Assembly: GCA_015178975.1 (NCBI GenBank)
Contig: WHVD01000119.1
Span: forward strand, 1 to 64,000
Length of the DNA: 64,000 nt
Direction: 5' to 3'
From: Hysterangium stoloniferum
Taxonomy: Eukaryota > Basidiomycota > Agaricomycetes > Hysterangiales > Hysterangiaceae
Within the stretch, counting starts at the first letter, position 1; every line of letters begins with the position of its first letter. This document shows positions 11,082 to 22,253 of this stretch, one piece after another. The notes beneath the pieces were generated by a model that was given only the letters and a program-made list of their open reading frames with translations, did no database searches and was not told where the DNA came from. Position numbers and translations under genes: made by a program.

Positions 11082-12224
11082 ATGTCGATTCGTCGGCCGT
11101 TATTCATTACTACCCTGGAAAACTCAGATACCGAAATATCCATCCTGCAAAGAATGTCGAAGGTCGCAGAACTTCAACAAAAACGCCAGAAAATGGAGGA
11201 GTTGAAGCGACGACAGGAGGAGGAGGAAAAAGCGTTGATAAAAGAGTTGAGGGATGCGGAAGAGGCGGAAAAACGGGAATTGGAGCGGGCGAAGGCGGAA
11301 AAAGAAAAAGAGTTGGCGAGGTTGCGGAAAGTGATGGAGGATCGGAGGTTGAAGGAAGAAGAAGTGAAGAAACAACAAGAAGCTGAGGCGGCAGAAAAAC
11401 GTAAGGAGGTAAGGGAAGGAAAGGTGAGTCCGATTCCATAGATTTCCGTGGTTACAACCGATAACTGTTGTGTACAGTGAAAAGCCATGGAGGTGGAAGT
11501 AGAGGGAGAAGCTGGGCCTTCGAGTCCTAAAGTAAGTGCATCTACAAAAGGTCGGTAATTGACTAATCTTCCGCAACAGAAACAAAAGGTCAAGGCTCCG
11601 GAACGGATGGAAATTGCCCATGACACTCCATGTGTTCGATGTTCCGTATGGGATATAACGTGTTGGAAACAGAAGGTAAAATGGGGTGGAACTTGTTATC
11701 CTTGCGCGGTCCTCAAACTTCTGTGCACTCTTGCTGCGAAAAGGGTTCCGAAAAGCGAAAAGGCTCAAAAACCTACCATCGCGGAAGGTTCAGGAGCGAC
11801 CAAAACTGCGGAAACTAAGGTGCTGAGTACGGATGGTATGGGCGTTGAGCTCCTTAAGGAATTGGTCGATACAATGGTCTTCATCGGGGTTGAGATGCGG
11901 GAAATGCGGGAAACACTGGATCGCCATAATGAGATCCAGGAGAAGGGTTTCCGTTCGTTGGTCCGGAATTTCTGGAGGCAAAACGATTTCCTGGAGAAGA
12001 TGATGGTTAGTATCGGTGTAATCGCGGTATCCGAACGATTTGCCGATAAGGCAAAAAACCAGCCGAATGATCCATTGGCGGAGTGTGTGGAGCAGAGATG
12101 GGGGTCGGGAAAAGAGGAGAGTGAAGATGAGGAGGTACAGGATATGGTGGAAAGTGCGGAAATTGCTGAAGAGCTGGAGGTTGGGATGGAAGGTGGATTT
12201 GGGGTGTCAGAGACTTTAAGATAG
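11082..12224 (+). CDS. Antisense coiled-coil / zinc-cluster ORF, family B
   Basis: It lies between the pol stop and the 3' LTR of the family B element, on the opposite strand. The first block (11082 to about 11423) is a Glu/Lys/Arg-rich coiled coil ending EGKV. A short acidic block lies near 11480-11532. The last block (from about 11577 to 12224) has six cysteines spaced C-x2-C-x6-C-x10-C-x2-C-x6-C near its start, followed by an acidic tail. Short intervals with GT...AG borders separate the blocks, in the same relative places as in the copy at 3328-4341. Conservation of order and cysteine spacing in divergent families argues for a real protein. Its function is unknown to me. Confidence 0.65.
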
Positions 12225-12301
12225 ATTTAATAATATTTTTTTGACTTGCAAAACCTAAAACGAGTGTGAAAATGGAAGTGTCGGAAACTTGAACAGAAAG
12301 A

Positions 12302-15300
12302 TCAGAGTGATGATAAAGGTCCGGGTTTGCCTGGATAAGCCGTGTGGAAGTCAGTAACAATTTCCATAGCATGTCCAAGTTCCGTGGCCAATATCCATGA
12401 AGTTTCCTCGTCGGTACCTTCATAACCTGCCCATTTGACTAAATAGAGCAATTTACAAGTACGTCGGCGATTGTCGATTTTAGAATCCAAAATTTCGGAA
12501 ACTTCGAATTCAGGTTCTCCATCAATGATGACCGGAGGGGACAGAGGTTGAATACGTTCCGGGAATGAGTTAGGAACACAAGGTTCTAGCATGGAAACGT
12601 GGAAAACGGGGTGGACTGCTCGCATACTGTCGGGAAGACGGAGAGTCCATGAAAGTGAACCGGCTTGTGCTATAATTTCGAAAGGTCCTAAGAATTTCTC
12701 AGCGAGTTTTTTAGAAGGTCGGGTAGTACGGAAGAATTGAGCGGTTACAAAAACCTGATCACCAACTTTAAAATTAGGAGGCGGGATCCTGTTTTTGTCC
12801 GCGGAACGTTGATAATGTTCCTGTGCGGAAGAAATAGCTTTCCGAAGTTCTTGATGTAATTCGTCGAGGTCGGTAATAAATTCTTGAGCACGGACAGAAG
12901 CCAAATCTTGTTCGGAATGTACTGTGAGATTCGGATTATAGCCTTTATTGGCGAAGAAGGGAGATATGCCGGTGGTTGCATTCGGAGAGTTATTGTAGGC
13001 GAATTCCGCGATCGGAAGAAGGGATTTCCAGTTGTCCTGTTGATAATTACAATAGATGCGGAGATATTGTTCCAGTGTTTGATTAACGCGTTCCGTTTGT
13101 CCATCACCTTCCGGGTGATATCCCGAGGTGAAGTGTAGTTTCATGTCGAGGGCTTTTCCGAGGGCCTGGAAGAAATGGGAGACGAACTTGGAGCCTCGAT
13201 CGGAAGTTACGTGAGATGGAACTCCGTGTTTGGAAAATACGTGAATAATGAAAAGTTCCGCTAATTGTAAGGACGTGATTGTATCATGAGTGGGTATGAA
13301 AATGCCTTGTTTCGAGAATCGGTCCACAACGACTAGAATGGATGTAAAGCCTTCGGAAGTCGGGAGTTGTTCGATAAAATCCATGGAAATTGAATTCCAA
13401 GGTTTCTCTGGTATCGGGAGTTGCTTGAGAAGGCCGTACGGCTTATGCCTCTGGGTTTTAGAGCGTAAGCAGGTGGTGCATGACTTACAGAACTGAGTTA
13501 CGAAATCTCGGAGGTTGGGCCAAGTGTATTCCCTACGGATTAAACCAAGAGTGTTGTTGATGCCGTAATGTCCAGAGATTGGATGATCATGTTTATACTG
13601 AAGTACGCAGAGTCGGAGATTGTTGGAATCTGGAACGTAGATACGTCCATCGAGACGGATAAAACCTTGAGAGTCTTGTGACCATCGGGGTTGGTCGGGA
13701 TTGTCGGGAACTTCTAAATGTGGCTTGAGGGCTGGATCGGAAGTGAGTGCGGAAAGGATATCTTGATGTAATTGCTCAATGTCCATAATCATGACGCTAC
13801 GCATAATTGGATAGTAAAGGGAAGTTGCTCGGATAGATGCGGAAAGTTGTTGTGTTGTAAAAACCGGTTTCAGGTTATGTGGATTAACAACAGCGTAGTT
13901 ACTTTCCCCCTCTTTAGGATAGACGTCCCATCGTCGAGTCATGGCATCTGGTTTTCCACCAAGACGTCCGGGTCGGAAACGGATAATCATGTTGAAAGCG
14001 GAAAGAAATTCAGACCAACGGGCCTGCCGGCGGGTTAAAAGTTTAGTGGTAGAAAAATATTCGAGATTGTTGTGATCGGTAACGACGTCAACGGGAGTTA
14101 CGGAACCTTCGAGATAATGGCGTCAATGTTTGAAAGCTTCAAAAATTGCCAAAAGTTCCTTATCATGAACGTCATAATTGAGTTCGGATACTGAAAGTGT
14201 CCGAGAAAGGAATGCGACCGGATGAATTTCACCGTCGGAATCTTGAATGGAAAGGATCGTGGCAATTGCATAATCGGAAGCATCGGTTTCCACAATAATC
14301 GGAACATCAGGTTTCCAATGGGAAAGAATCGGGGCAGAAGTGAAAGCATTTTTTAAAGTCTGGAAGGCGGAGCGGCATTTGTCGTCAAAAACCCATGGTT
14401 GAGTTTTACAGGTAAGACGAGTGAGCGGTACTGTAATATCCGAGTAGTTCCGAATAAAACGATGGTAAAAGTTGGCAAAACCTAAAAATGATTGAATGTC
14501 CTTGACCTTCCATGGTTTGGGCCAGTCACGGACAACTTGAACCTTGGTTTCATCCATACGGAGACCATCAGGGCCGATGATGAAACCTAAGTATTCAATA
14601 GAATCCATGTTGAAATAACATTTTTTACCGTTGGCGAAAAGACCGTTTTTACGGAGTCTTCGGAAGACTTCATGGACCTGTTCATCGTGAAGAGCGGGAT
14701 CCTCAGAAAATACCAAAATGTCGTCCAAATAGACTATAACACATACGTCAAGCATGTCAGAAAATATATCATTAACAAAACGTTGAAAAGCGGAAGGGGC
14801 GTTGGTAAGGCCGAACGGCATAACCAACCATTCAAAGGATCCATAGCGAGTCTGAAAAGCAGTTTTCCATTCATCGCCCTCGGCAATTCGGACCAAATGA
14901 TAGGCGTGTTTGAGGTCTATTTTGGTGTAGATCCGAGCTTTCCGTGGGGTGTCGAGTAAATCGGTAACGAGTGGAAGTGGATACTTGTCTTTCCGTGTAA
15001 TGGAATTTAACCCTCTGAAATCGACACAGAGTCGAAGAGAGCCGTCCTTCTTTCGGACAAAAAGGACGGGTGCTCCATACGGAGACTTTGAGGGACGGAT
15101 AAAACCTATCGACAGATGTTCATCCAGGAACTCCCAAATAGATGAAAGTTCCGATTGGGATAATGGGTAAATAGGTCCTAATGGAGGGTTTGAACCGGGC
15201 TCAATATTGATTTTTAAGTCGTAGGGCCTATGTGGTGCAAGCCTGTCAGCTTTTTGCTTACTGAAAATGTCCGCGAAATCATGGTATTTTTCGGGAACTC

Positions 15301-15847
15301 CTTCCAGATCGGCTTTTAGCTCGGATAATTCTGGAGTCGCAAAATGTCCAGATGCTTCATCAACTTTTAAGCTGATTGAAAAACATTGCGAGCCATCCAG
15401 TTTACTCGCCCTAACAAATGCCGAAGCATTGATGAGAGAGATTTTTGGGGGCTCGGAAGTTTCGATAGAAGCCGGAGATGCTGTTGATGCCGAAAAGGCG
15501 TTGGCCGGAAAAGACGCTGCAGGAGGAACGGAAGTGTCGGGAGTCCGGAAAGTAATACTGCCCAATACCCAGTCAATCAACGGATTATATCGGGTGAGCC
15601 AGTTGTATCCAAGAACTGCCGAACAGCTAGAGTCCAACTGTGTTACGAAAAATGTAACCGTCTGGGATGTTCCACAAGGGAACCGGATAGACATGTCGCA
15701 GGCTTGAGTAATTGCCGTATTGCTAGTGCCGTCAAACAAACGCAAGGAAATTGCGGGAACAGAATGGAGTTTCAGATTATGTTTCGTGGCAAAGGTGGTA
15801 TCTACAAAACAGTGTGTGGAGCCGGAATCTATTAGAGCTCGGAACAC
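12302..15847 (-). pseudogene. Family B pol (protease, RT, RNase H, integrase, chromodomain)
   Basis: Reading leftwards from 15847: an aspartic protease core (DSGSTHCFVD), reverse transcriptase with YLDD, RNase H (VETDASDYAI), then integrase with CKSCTTC and DFIEQL blocks and a C-terminal chromodomain (LVKWAGYEGTDEETSW) ending at 12302. The order matches the copy at 18-3119. It is broken at one or two points and is part of a fossil element. Confidence 0.93.
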
Positions 15848-15987
15848 TAAATTTCCAAGAAAGTCAGAGACAAGTTTTACGAATAATGAATTGGGATTAG
15901 AGAGAGCGGACGTGTTGAGACGGACAACCTCGGAAACACGGAGAGAGTCAATGCAACCCTCTTTCCATGCAGATTCCGGAGGGTTGC

Positions 15988-17214
15988 TTACTCTTTTTTT
16001 GACTCCGTGGCGGGTTTTTCCTTAGACGTCGTAGTCGTAATGGAAGTTGCCGTGCGAGCCTTGGAAGAGCTGGATTTAACGGTACAGTCGGAAACCTTGT
16101 GTCCGCCTTTCCCGCAGAAAAGGCAGAGGTCGTTGTCCATACGTCGTTGTTTCTCCTTCGGGGTGAGTTTACCGTCAGTACCCAACAAATGGGAAATGTC
16201 TGGTTTGTCGGAAGTTGACTGTTTTTCCTTGTTGGATTTCTTGTCTTTCTTCCGGTCGGAATTTGATTTGCCAGTATTAGTGCCAGAGCCGGTATTATTG
16301 CCTGAGTTGTTGCCAGAAGACTTGCTAGTTGATGCCTTGTTGTTCTGAGAACGTTCTGTCGGGTTCTCTCGAGAGACCTCGGCTTTTCGTTCCCAATAAC
16401 GGGCATCGGATGTTTGAGCTTTCATCCGCATGAGTTGGAGAGTTTTTGGCTTCCCATCTTTGCAGATTTCGTCTTTAAGGCGTGACGGAAGTCCCATATA
16501 GAAATGGTGCCTGAGGGCGGAATCGTCCCATCCACATCGTGCGGCGAGGGTATTGAACTTGACGAGATAATCGGAAACTCGTTGATTGTCCTTCATCTTG
16601 AGCGTCATTAGTTCGTTTTCTGCTTCGCCGGATTGATCGTAAGGTCCGAAATTAGTTTCCAGTTCTTCCACGAAAGCATCCCAGTCGTCGAGCCATACGG
16701 GTGTCTCGTCGGATATTCCGGATAGTCCGGGTTCGAACCAATCCTGAGCGGTATCCTTGAGATATGAGAGTGCAAAATTGACTTTTCGACTGTCGGATTT
16801 AAAAGCATTGGGTCGATCACGGAAACTGAAACGGCATTGGAGAAGGAAATTCTTCAATTTTTTCGGATCCTTGCCGGTAAATGGTTCGGGTTCTTTGACT
16901 CCGGTGCGGGATGATTCTTTGCTATCCTTAGCGGATTTCAAATAGTCAGCGAATTTCACAATGGAGTTGATAAACAACATTTCAGTCGGTTCGTCGGGAG
17001 ATTTCTTTTTCGATGTCTCTGGCTGATCTTCTGCTTCGTTGTCGGAAGTATGGGGATCATTGGGATCCTTCGTTACCTCGGTAACCTCCTCGGTAACTTC
17101 TTCGATTGAAGCTGATGTTGTCGGCTGAATTGGGGTTTCTGGTTGGGTGGTGTAAAGTTGCAATGGAGATTGAAGTTGGGATGGTCCTTCGGCAGCTTTG
17201 CATTTGGGACCCAT
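15988..17214 (-). CDS. Family B gag
   Basis: A 408-residue open frame starts MGPKCK, 35 bp inside the 5' LTR. It has an acidic N-terminal part, a retrotransposon gag capsid-like region (about residues 110-260) and one CCHC zinc knuckle (CLFCGKGGHKVSDC) near the C-terminus, then a Ser/Thr/Lys-rich tail. Its length and single knuckle are usual for chromovirus gag. It is a virus-like particle component in intact relatives; here it is part of a fossil. Confidence 0.9.
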   Translation of the reverse strand: MGPKCKAAEGPSQLQSPLQLYTTQPETPIQPTTSASIEEVTEEVTEVTKDPNDPHTSDNEAEDQPETSKKKSPDEPTEMLFINSIVKFADYLKSAKDSKESSRTGVKEPEPFTGKDPKKLKNFLLQCRFSFRDRPNAFKSDSRKVNFALSYLKDTAQDWFEPGLSGISDETPVWLDDWDAFVEELETNFGPYDQSGEAENELMTLKMKDNQRVSDYLVKFNTLAARCGWDDSALRHHFYMGLPSRLKDEICKDGKPKTLQLMRMKAQTSDARYWERKAEVSRENPTERSQNNKASTSKSSGNNSGNNTGSGTNTGKSNSDRKKDKKSNKEKQSTSDKPDISHLLGTDGKLTPKEKQRRMDNDLCLFCGKGGHKVSDCTVKSSSSKARTATSITTTTSKEKPATESKKE

Positions 17215-17235
17215 GATGAGCGAGTCGCAGAGTTG

Positions 17236-17246
17236 AGATCTGATAT
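17236..17246 (-). other. Primer-binding site of family B, self-priming type
   Basis: Reading in element sense, the LTR end is followed by GT and then ATATCAGATCT. This 11-mer is complementary to a site inside the element's own LTR (17488-17498 and 10571-10582). The exact match is bounded by mismatches on both sides. It matches no tRNA end that I recognise. Confidence 0.7.
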
Positions 17247-17248
17247 AC

Positions 17249-17831
17249 TGTTAAGTGCCATGTCGGGAACTTATTCCGGAACTATCGGGAAGTCACCGGG
17301 AAGTCGGAAACTCGTGGATAGGGTCAGGACGTCGGCTTCAGCTTATGTGCTGCGCCTCTACGCAAACGCTCAATGTCCTTAATTTCGGAAGTGAACTAAC
17401 GACGGAAGATATGGATATTCAGAGTTCCGAAGAGTTCCGAATATCGAGCGTACAGAAAGATGGGAAGAGGAATAAGAAACTAAGTCGATATCAGATCTAA
17501 AGTAAAGTACAAATTCGCGGAAACTAATATAAGTCTACTCGTTATTGTACTACAAACTGAGACCATAATAAGACGGAAACAGAAGTATTCTTAAAACGGA
17601 AATACAATAAGACATATTAGGAAGACAATATTCCGAGATGGGAATACAACAACAAACGAGTGAATACTTGTCAACGGACAAATTACCAAATGCGGAACAA
17701 ACGAAGAACGCGGATGATACGGTAACTATGATGTTCCGTAGTCGGAGGTCAAAGTCGGAAGTCGGGGATCGGAAGTCGGGAGTGGGAGACCGGAAGTCGG
17801 ATATTGAAACATCCGGGAACAGGTCGTAACA
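17249..17831 (-). repeat. 5' LTR, family B (583 bp)
   Basis: It is the partner of 10333-10897 and carries 18 extra bases near 17680-17698. It is followed by the target duplication GGTCC. Confidence 0.93.
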
Positions 17832-18054
17832 GGTCCAGTGACTGATGCGTGGGACGAAGATGGACATAGACAGAGACGGAGTCCGGGGAAGTCCGGTGAC
17901 TGATATGTGTTGTAATGAGGTCGAATGTAACCAGTCTTGACGTAATGGAGTCCGGGCAGGAAATCCTATAAACAGACGATTGGTGCTTGTAGCGCGTGGG
18001 GGTGTATGGGTTAGTGCCCGGAGTCCGGCGGGATTGTCTGGTCGTAACACTCTA

Positions 18055-18359
18055 TCACTTTGCATTTGTGGGAGAATGTTTTCAGTGAGTAATTACTATA
18101 AAAAGACTCTTCACTTACCTTTCCTACAGCAATCACAGACACCTTGGCATGTTCCACAGCATTCTGAGCAGCCTCCTCTTCCCTCTTTCTCTTTTCCTCT
18201 GCCTCTTTCTCCATTGCCACCACCACCTGGTATTCCCTCTTTAACTCCTCCCCCACCTCCTTGGCCTTCTTCTGAGCCTCTTCACAACAGTGCCATTGCT
18301 CTTCACACTGCTCAAGTTTTTGAGCAGCCATGATCAGTGCCTGGTACATGGCCCCCATG
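18055..18359 (-). pseudogene. Antisense ORF remnant, family D
   Basis: It is the third copy of the antisense gene: a Glu/Lys-rich coiled-coil block ending AVGKV (near 18120) followed by a GGTAAGTGA-like border, aligning with the same place at 3970-4290. The remaining N-terminal part continues at 18848-18900 beyond an inserted LTR. It is degraded. Confidence 0.6.
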
Positions 18360-18847
18360 TGTTAGGACTGGAAAACCTGCCAGGACCCAGACCCCATCCT
18401 ATATGCAATTGACTCTATATCATATGAACCACACACCAGACCCTGCCCAGAAATTCCAGACCCCTTGTTCCCAATCCATCTTTGCCTGTTTGACATCTGG
18501 TTCAGTCTACCCCTTGTTTCTCAATCCATTTGACATCTGATTTATTGTCTTATTATATACCAGTAATGTCTTTTTGTCTCTCTGGATATGTAGTACAATA
18601 ATCTACTAGTCTATATATGTAGTCTAGCTACTATCTGTATTTATAATCTGATCAAAAAATGGACTAAGTATCTATCTAGTAATTTGCTCCTGCATATTCT
18701 CAGAACCCACAGGTTTCCCATCCACTCCTGTCTGAAGTTAGACAACACAATCTTGCAAGGGTGCAGCACATAAGCTAAAGCCAGGTCCTTCCCAAGAACT
18801 TTCATGGGTTTCCCCCAAAGACCCACCTGTAAGCCCCACACTTAATA
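18360..18847 (+). repeat. Solo LTR, family D
   Basis: It starts TGTTAGGACTGG and ends near CACTTAATA. It is related to 19029-19464. It interrupts the antisense ORF of the family D fossil: sequence before and after aligns continuously with 4200-4290 of the first element. A target duplication is no longer clear (CATG/TATG). Confidence 0.65.
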
Positions 18848-19028
18848 TGAAAGACCTGGCAGGGGCAGTTGGTTTGCATGGCATGGGTTTTGGTCCCATT
18901 TTGAGTCATTGATGGGATATGAAAGCAGAAGAAATTTTTTTTTTTTTCAATTTTTTATAGGCTCCTTGCATTTGAACCTTTCCAAGTTCTAGGGCCTCCT
19001 TGGGACATTGGCCTTAAAGGGAGGATAC

Positions 19029-19464
19029 TGTTAGGACTGGGAAACCCACTGGGACCTGGAACCCATCCTATATGCACCTGACTCTCTATATTGTATGAAC
19101 CAGTCACTGGACTCCAACCAGATATTCCAAACCCCCTTGTTCCCAATCTGTTTGACATCTGGTTTATTGTTTTATTGTATGACTGATCTGTCTTTTGTCT
19201 TTCTGGATTTGTAGCACAATAATCTATAAATCTATATAGTCTAGCTACTATCTGTACATACAATCTGATCAGAAAATCAACTAAGTAAGCCCCTCAGTAA
19301 TATGCATCAGCATAATCTCAGAACCCACAGGTTTCCTGTTCACTTCCATCTGAAGTTGGACAATGTGATCTCACAAGGGCACAGCACATTAGCTGAAGCC
19401 ACATTCTTCCCCAGAACTTCTGTAGGTTTCTCCAGAGACCTACCTGTAAGCCCCATGCTTAACA
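19029..19464 (+). repeat. 3' LTR, family D (436 bp)
   Basis: It starts TGTTAGGACTGG directly after the GGAGGATAC tract also seen before the family A LTR at 4503. It ends CATGCTTAACA. It has the shared module near 19375-19403 and a terminal hairpin near 19425-19442. Confidence 0.75.
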
Positions 19465-19910
19465 TCTTACTATTTCATTGTTCTACCAAAGATATATAAG
19501 TAGTAGATGATACTTGACTTTACCTCAGTCCATTATACTTCTTATATGAGACTGAGATACCTTAGGGTCTTGATTTTTAACATATAACACTTGTATAGTT
19601 GATGTATATTCATAATAACAGCCATTATCTGAACAAATGTGGCACCTGAAGGGGGTTTCTCCTAGTTAAGGAGGTAGTATTACAAGGGTCAGCTCGCAGG
19701 GTACACAGAATACTACAACTTCCCTACAATAGAATATAAATTTATAAAATAAAGCTTATCTCATGCTAAATGGTGATATATGGCACATTTGTCAGTGCAG
19801 ATGCATGATTGGCTTTGGAGGCAGGTCAATCTTCGGTCTGTGCCAGGAACAGCTGCAAGTAAACCAGAATCCTACTCCCTGATACATTCAGGACTGACAT
19901 CCAACTGCAG

Positions 19911-20210
19911 TATAAATTGTATTAAAAATAGTATGAGTTGATGCTATTGCAATACACAATCTACAAGGATTTAATAAGCTTGTAATAAAAGTACTTGTGT
20001 CTCAATATCTTGTGTCAGTTAGTGTAGCACCTCCTGACAATATAGGTTTGGTGCTCTGGTAGGTGTATAGTGGTTCTGACACACATTAGCCTCCAAATGC
20101 ATGGTCCACAATTAGAATCTTCATATGAAAAGTTGCAATAATTGGTGGACCCCCCCTATAAAAAGGTGTGTTTCATCATCAAATTTAACAAATCAAACAT
20201 TATTAGGCCA
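19911..20210. mobile_element. 300-bp repeat element, copy 1
   Basis: The sequence is absent from the matching place in the second copy of the locus (about 44960), which gives an empty site. TGCA flanks it on both sides (19907-19910 and 20211-20214). A diverged relative lies at 51365-51650. No TIRs or coding capacity are visible; it could be a SINE-like or MITE-like element. Confidence 0.65.
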
Positions 20211-22253
20211 TGCATTTTTTTTTTTCACATAAATATATAATCCTCATTTTTAATCGTCAAATCAATCTAGCAGCTTGCTTTTTCAGGGTTGCTGAAGGAA
20301 GGATTCTTTACATTCTTAGAGCAGCCATCCAGTGTGAAGAAGTTGCTCTGGACTGAAACTATTGTTTATTGGCGAGCACTTATTAAAACACAAACTCTGG
20401 TTCTCCCTGGGACTCCCGGAAATATTAATGTTTTCCTTGCATTGGCAGATGTAGCCTGGGATCGGGATTTCAAGGTCAAGGGCTGTTTGCCTAACTGTTA
20501 CCATTGAGAGGAAAATTTCATAATACAAGCTCCCATGACCATGCCCTAGAACCAAGGACTGAACAGCCAATTGTGTGAATATAAGATACCTGTCTAGATC
20601 TGCAGTATCTCTTGTTGTTGGTTCATGGCATATTATTATATTTACGATGATCCGTGATCTAGAAGAGGTGTCGACATTGGTATTTTCATGCTGGACAAAG
20701 TCTTCCCATGCCAGGATCCACTGTACAGCTTTGCTTGCTTCTTTAAATCTGCCTGGGTACCCATGTTGCTCGTGGTGCAAGGAACCTTAAGGTGCAAATG
20801 CATGACTTTATTTTATTTTAAGACACCACTGGGTGCCCTTAGAAAGATGATGTCTAGGATAAGTAATTATGGGTAGTGCAAGTATGAGTCTGCTATGTGC
20901 CTGCATGAAAATATAAATGCCAAGTGATTGTAAGTAATACTGTAATTAACTGACTTGGACCCAGTGTGCTCTCAAGTTCATTTCCACTGGATCGGGAGTA
21001 TGAACTTCTGCACAAATCTCTTGATGGTCTCCTTACAGTTCTGCCTTCACCCCATGCCTTCGCCAGCTTCTCCCCCATTCTCATTGCAATATTCATATAG
21101 GGGTTAGGAGAAGCAGAAAGTCTGCATTGGGCTCAAAAAAGAAACCTACAAAAGGAATTTCCAGGTCCAACAGTGTCGATATCATCTCCCACACGTGCTC
21201 AGATTCAGAAAACACCAAATGTGATCTATTGTAAGGCTGTCGGTATCAGCTTCACTCAGTCAACATGGACAGGACTAAGTTTTCTTTATTTTTAAAATAT
21301 CAGTAGGATACAAGGTGAATGCGAGGTTCCCTAGGGAAGAGTGGGGAAAGGATTAATGGTCAAAGAGAAGATTGATTCTATCACTATAGAATATGGGTTT
21401 TTATATTGTCAAGGTGAATGTGGTGGGAGAACAAAGAACCACATGATCAGGCACAAGGGTGCTACTTAACAATCAAGTGGCAGAACAATGAGTGGTTGAT
21501 GGGAGAGGTTGGTGATGACATACTGTATGTGGTAAGGTGGCCAGGCATACACCCCTCCCCCCCCTGAAAACTTCACAAGGGTTAAAGTTCAATGACATTT
21601 CCGGGGTTCTTGACAGAGCTGAAGGAGGAATCAGAGAAGCTTGTGCTGGAGGAATGGGGAAGATGGTCTTGTGGAAAGGTTTGTAGCCAAGGTATGGACT
21701 GATGGCAAACATCAGGGCATGCTGAGGATGTCCCCATGCTGGAAGTAGGTGAAGGGATCAGAACAGGAATGGACATGATGTAATTATGTGTATGTTGTAT
21801 AAAAACAACCAACCACAAGGAAAGTAGGGGGCAGAGTACATAGTGTACATTGTTGAACTTGCAGGTTCGAAGTGTAGAATGGTGAGATGGGGCCCAGTGA
21901 TACGAATACTCTTGAGTAGAGGGGCCAGTGAAGAGTTGGTGGCCAGGGTTTAAGCTGGTTATGTGATATTTACTATTTTGACGTGATTTCATTGGTGCAG
22001 ATTGGCAAGCTTGTAAGAGGCCAGAAAGGGTTGTGAGCATCCCAGCATAATGTGCATTACAAGACCACCTCAGATTGTGGGCTTGCCGCTGGAGGACAGA
22101 GGAATACATCCAGTAATGCTGGCACTGGAGGTCGAACAGATGAAATACTGAAGTGTGAGCATGTCTGAGAAGGCGGTTTCGATGCCCTGCTGGCCAGCAT
22201 TGGGCGGAATTGTTTTGACGGAGAGACTGTCCTGATGGGCAATGGGTGACATG

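Larger units (their letters stand above)
10333..17831 (-). mobile_element. Nearly whole Ty3/gypsy chromovirus (family B)
   Basis: It is a 7.5-kb element with two LTRs (5' LTR 17249-17831, 3' LTR 10333-10897), an exact target duplication GGTCC (10328-10332 and 17832-17836), gag, protease, RT, RNase H, integrase, chromodomain and an antisense accessory ORF. The LTRs differ by about ten substitutions and one 18-bp indel, so it is young. It looks almost whole, with about one or two breaks in pol. Confidence 0.95.
9754..18049 (-). repeat. Family A solo LTR, split by a nested element
   Basis: LTR sequence runs from 9754 to 10332 and resumes at 17837 to 18049. It is flanked by an exact 5-bp duplication CTCTA (9749-9753 and 18050-18054). 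The interruption is the element at 10333-17831. The solo LTR sits inside the antisense ORF region of the family D fossil. Confidence 0.88.
9690..19464 (+). mobile_element. Old chromovirus fossil (family D), heavily interrupted
   Basis: Only the 3' end is recognisable. It consists of the antisense ORF region at 9690-9753, 18055-18359 and 18848-19028, followed by a 3' LTR at 19029-19464. The pieces align in order with 3841-4502 of the first element. It is interrupted by a family A solo LTR (which itself holds a whole element) and by a second family D LTR. It is CpG-poor and very degraded, so old. Its 3' LTR abuts the duplicated glycosyltransferase locus. Confidence 0.75.

Noticed and set aside
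16725-16745. GGTTCGAA-like box suggesting a tRNA gene
   Set aside because: It lies inside gag and no cloverleaf can be folded around it.
20316-20780. 154-residue minus-strand frame
   Set aside because: The aligned region in the intact locus (about 45050-45480) is not open in the same frame, so it is chance or decay.
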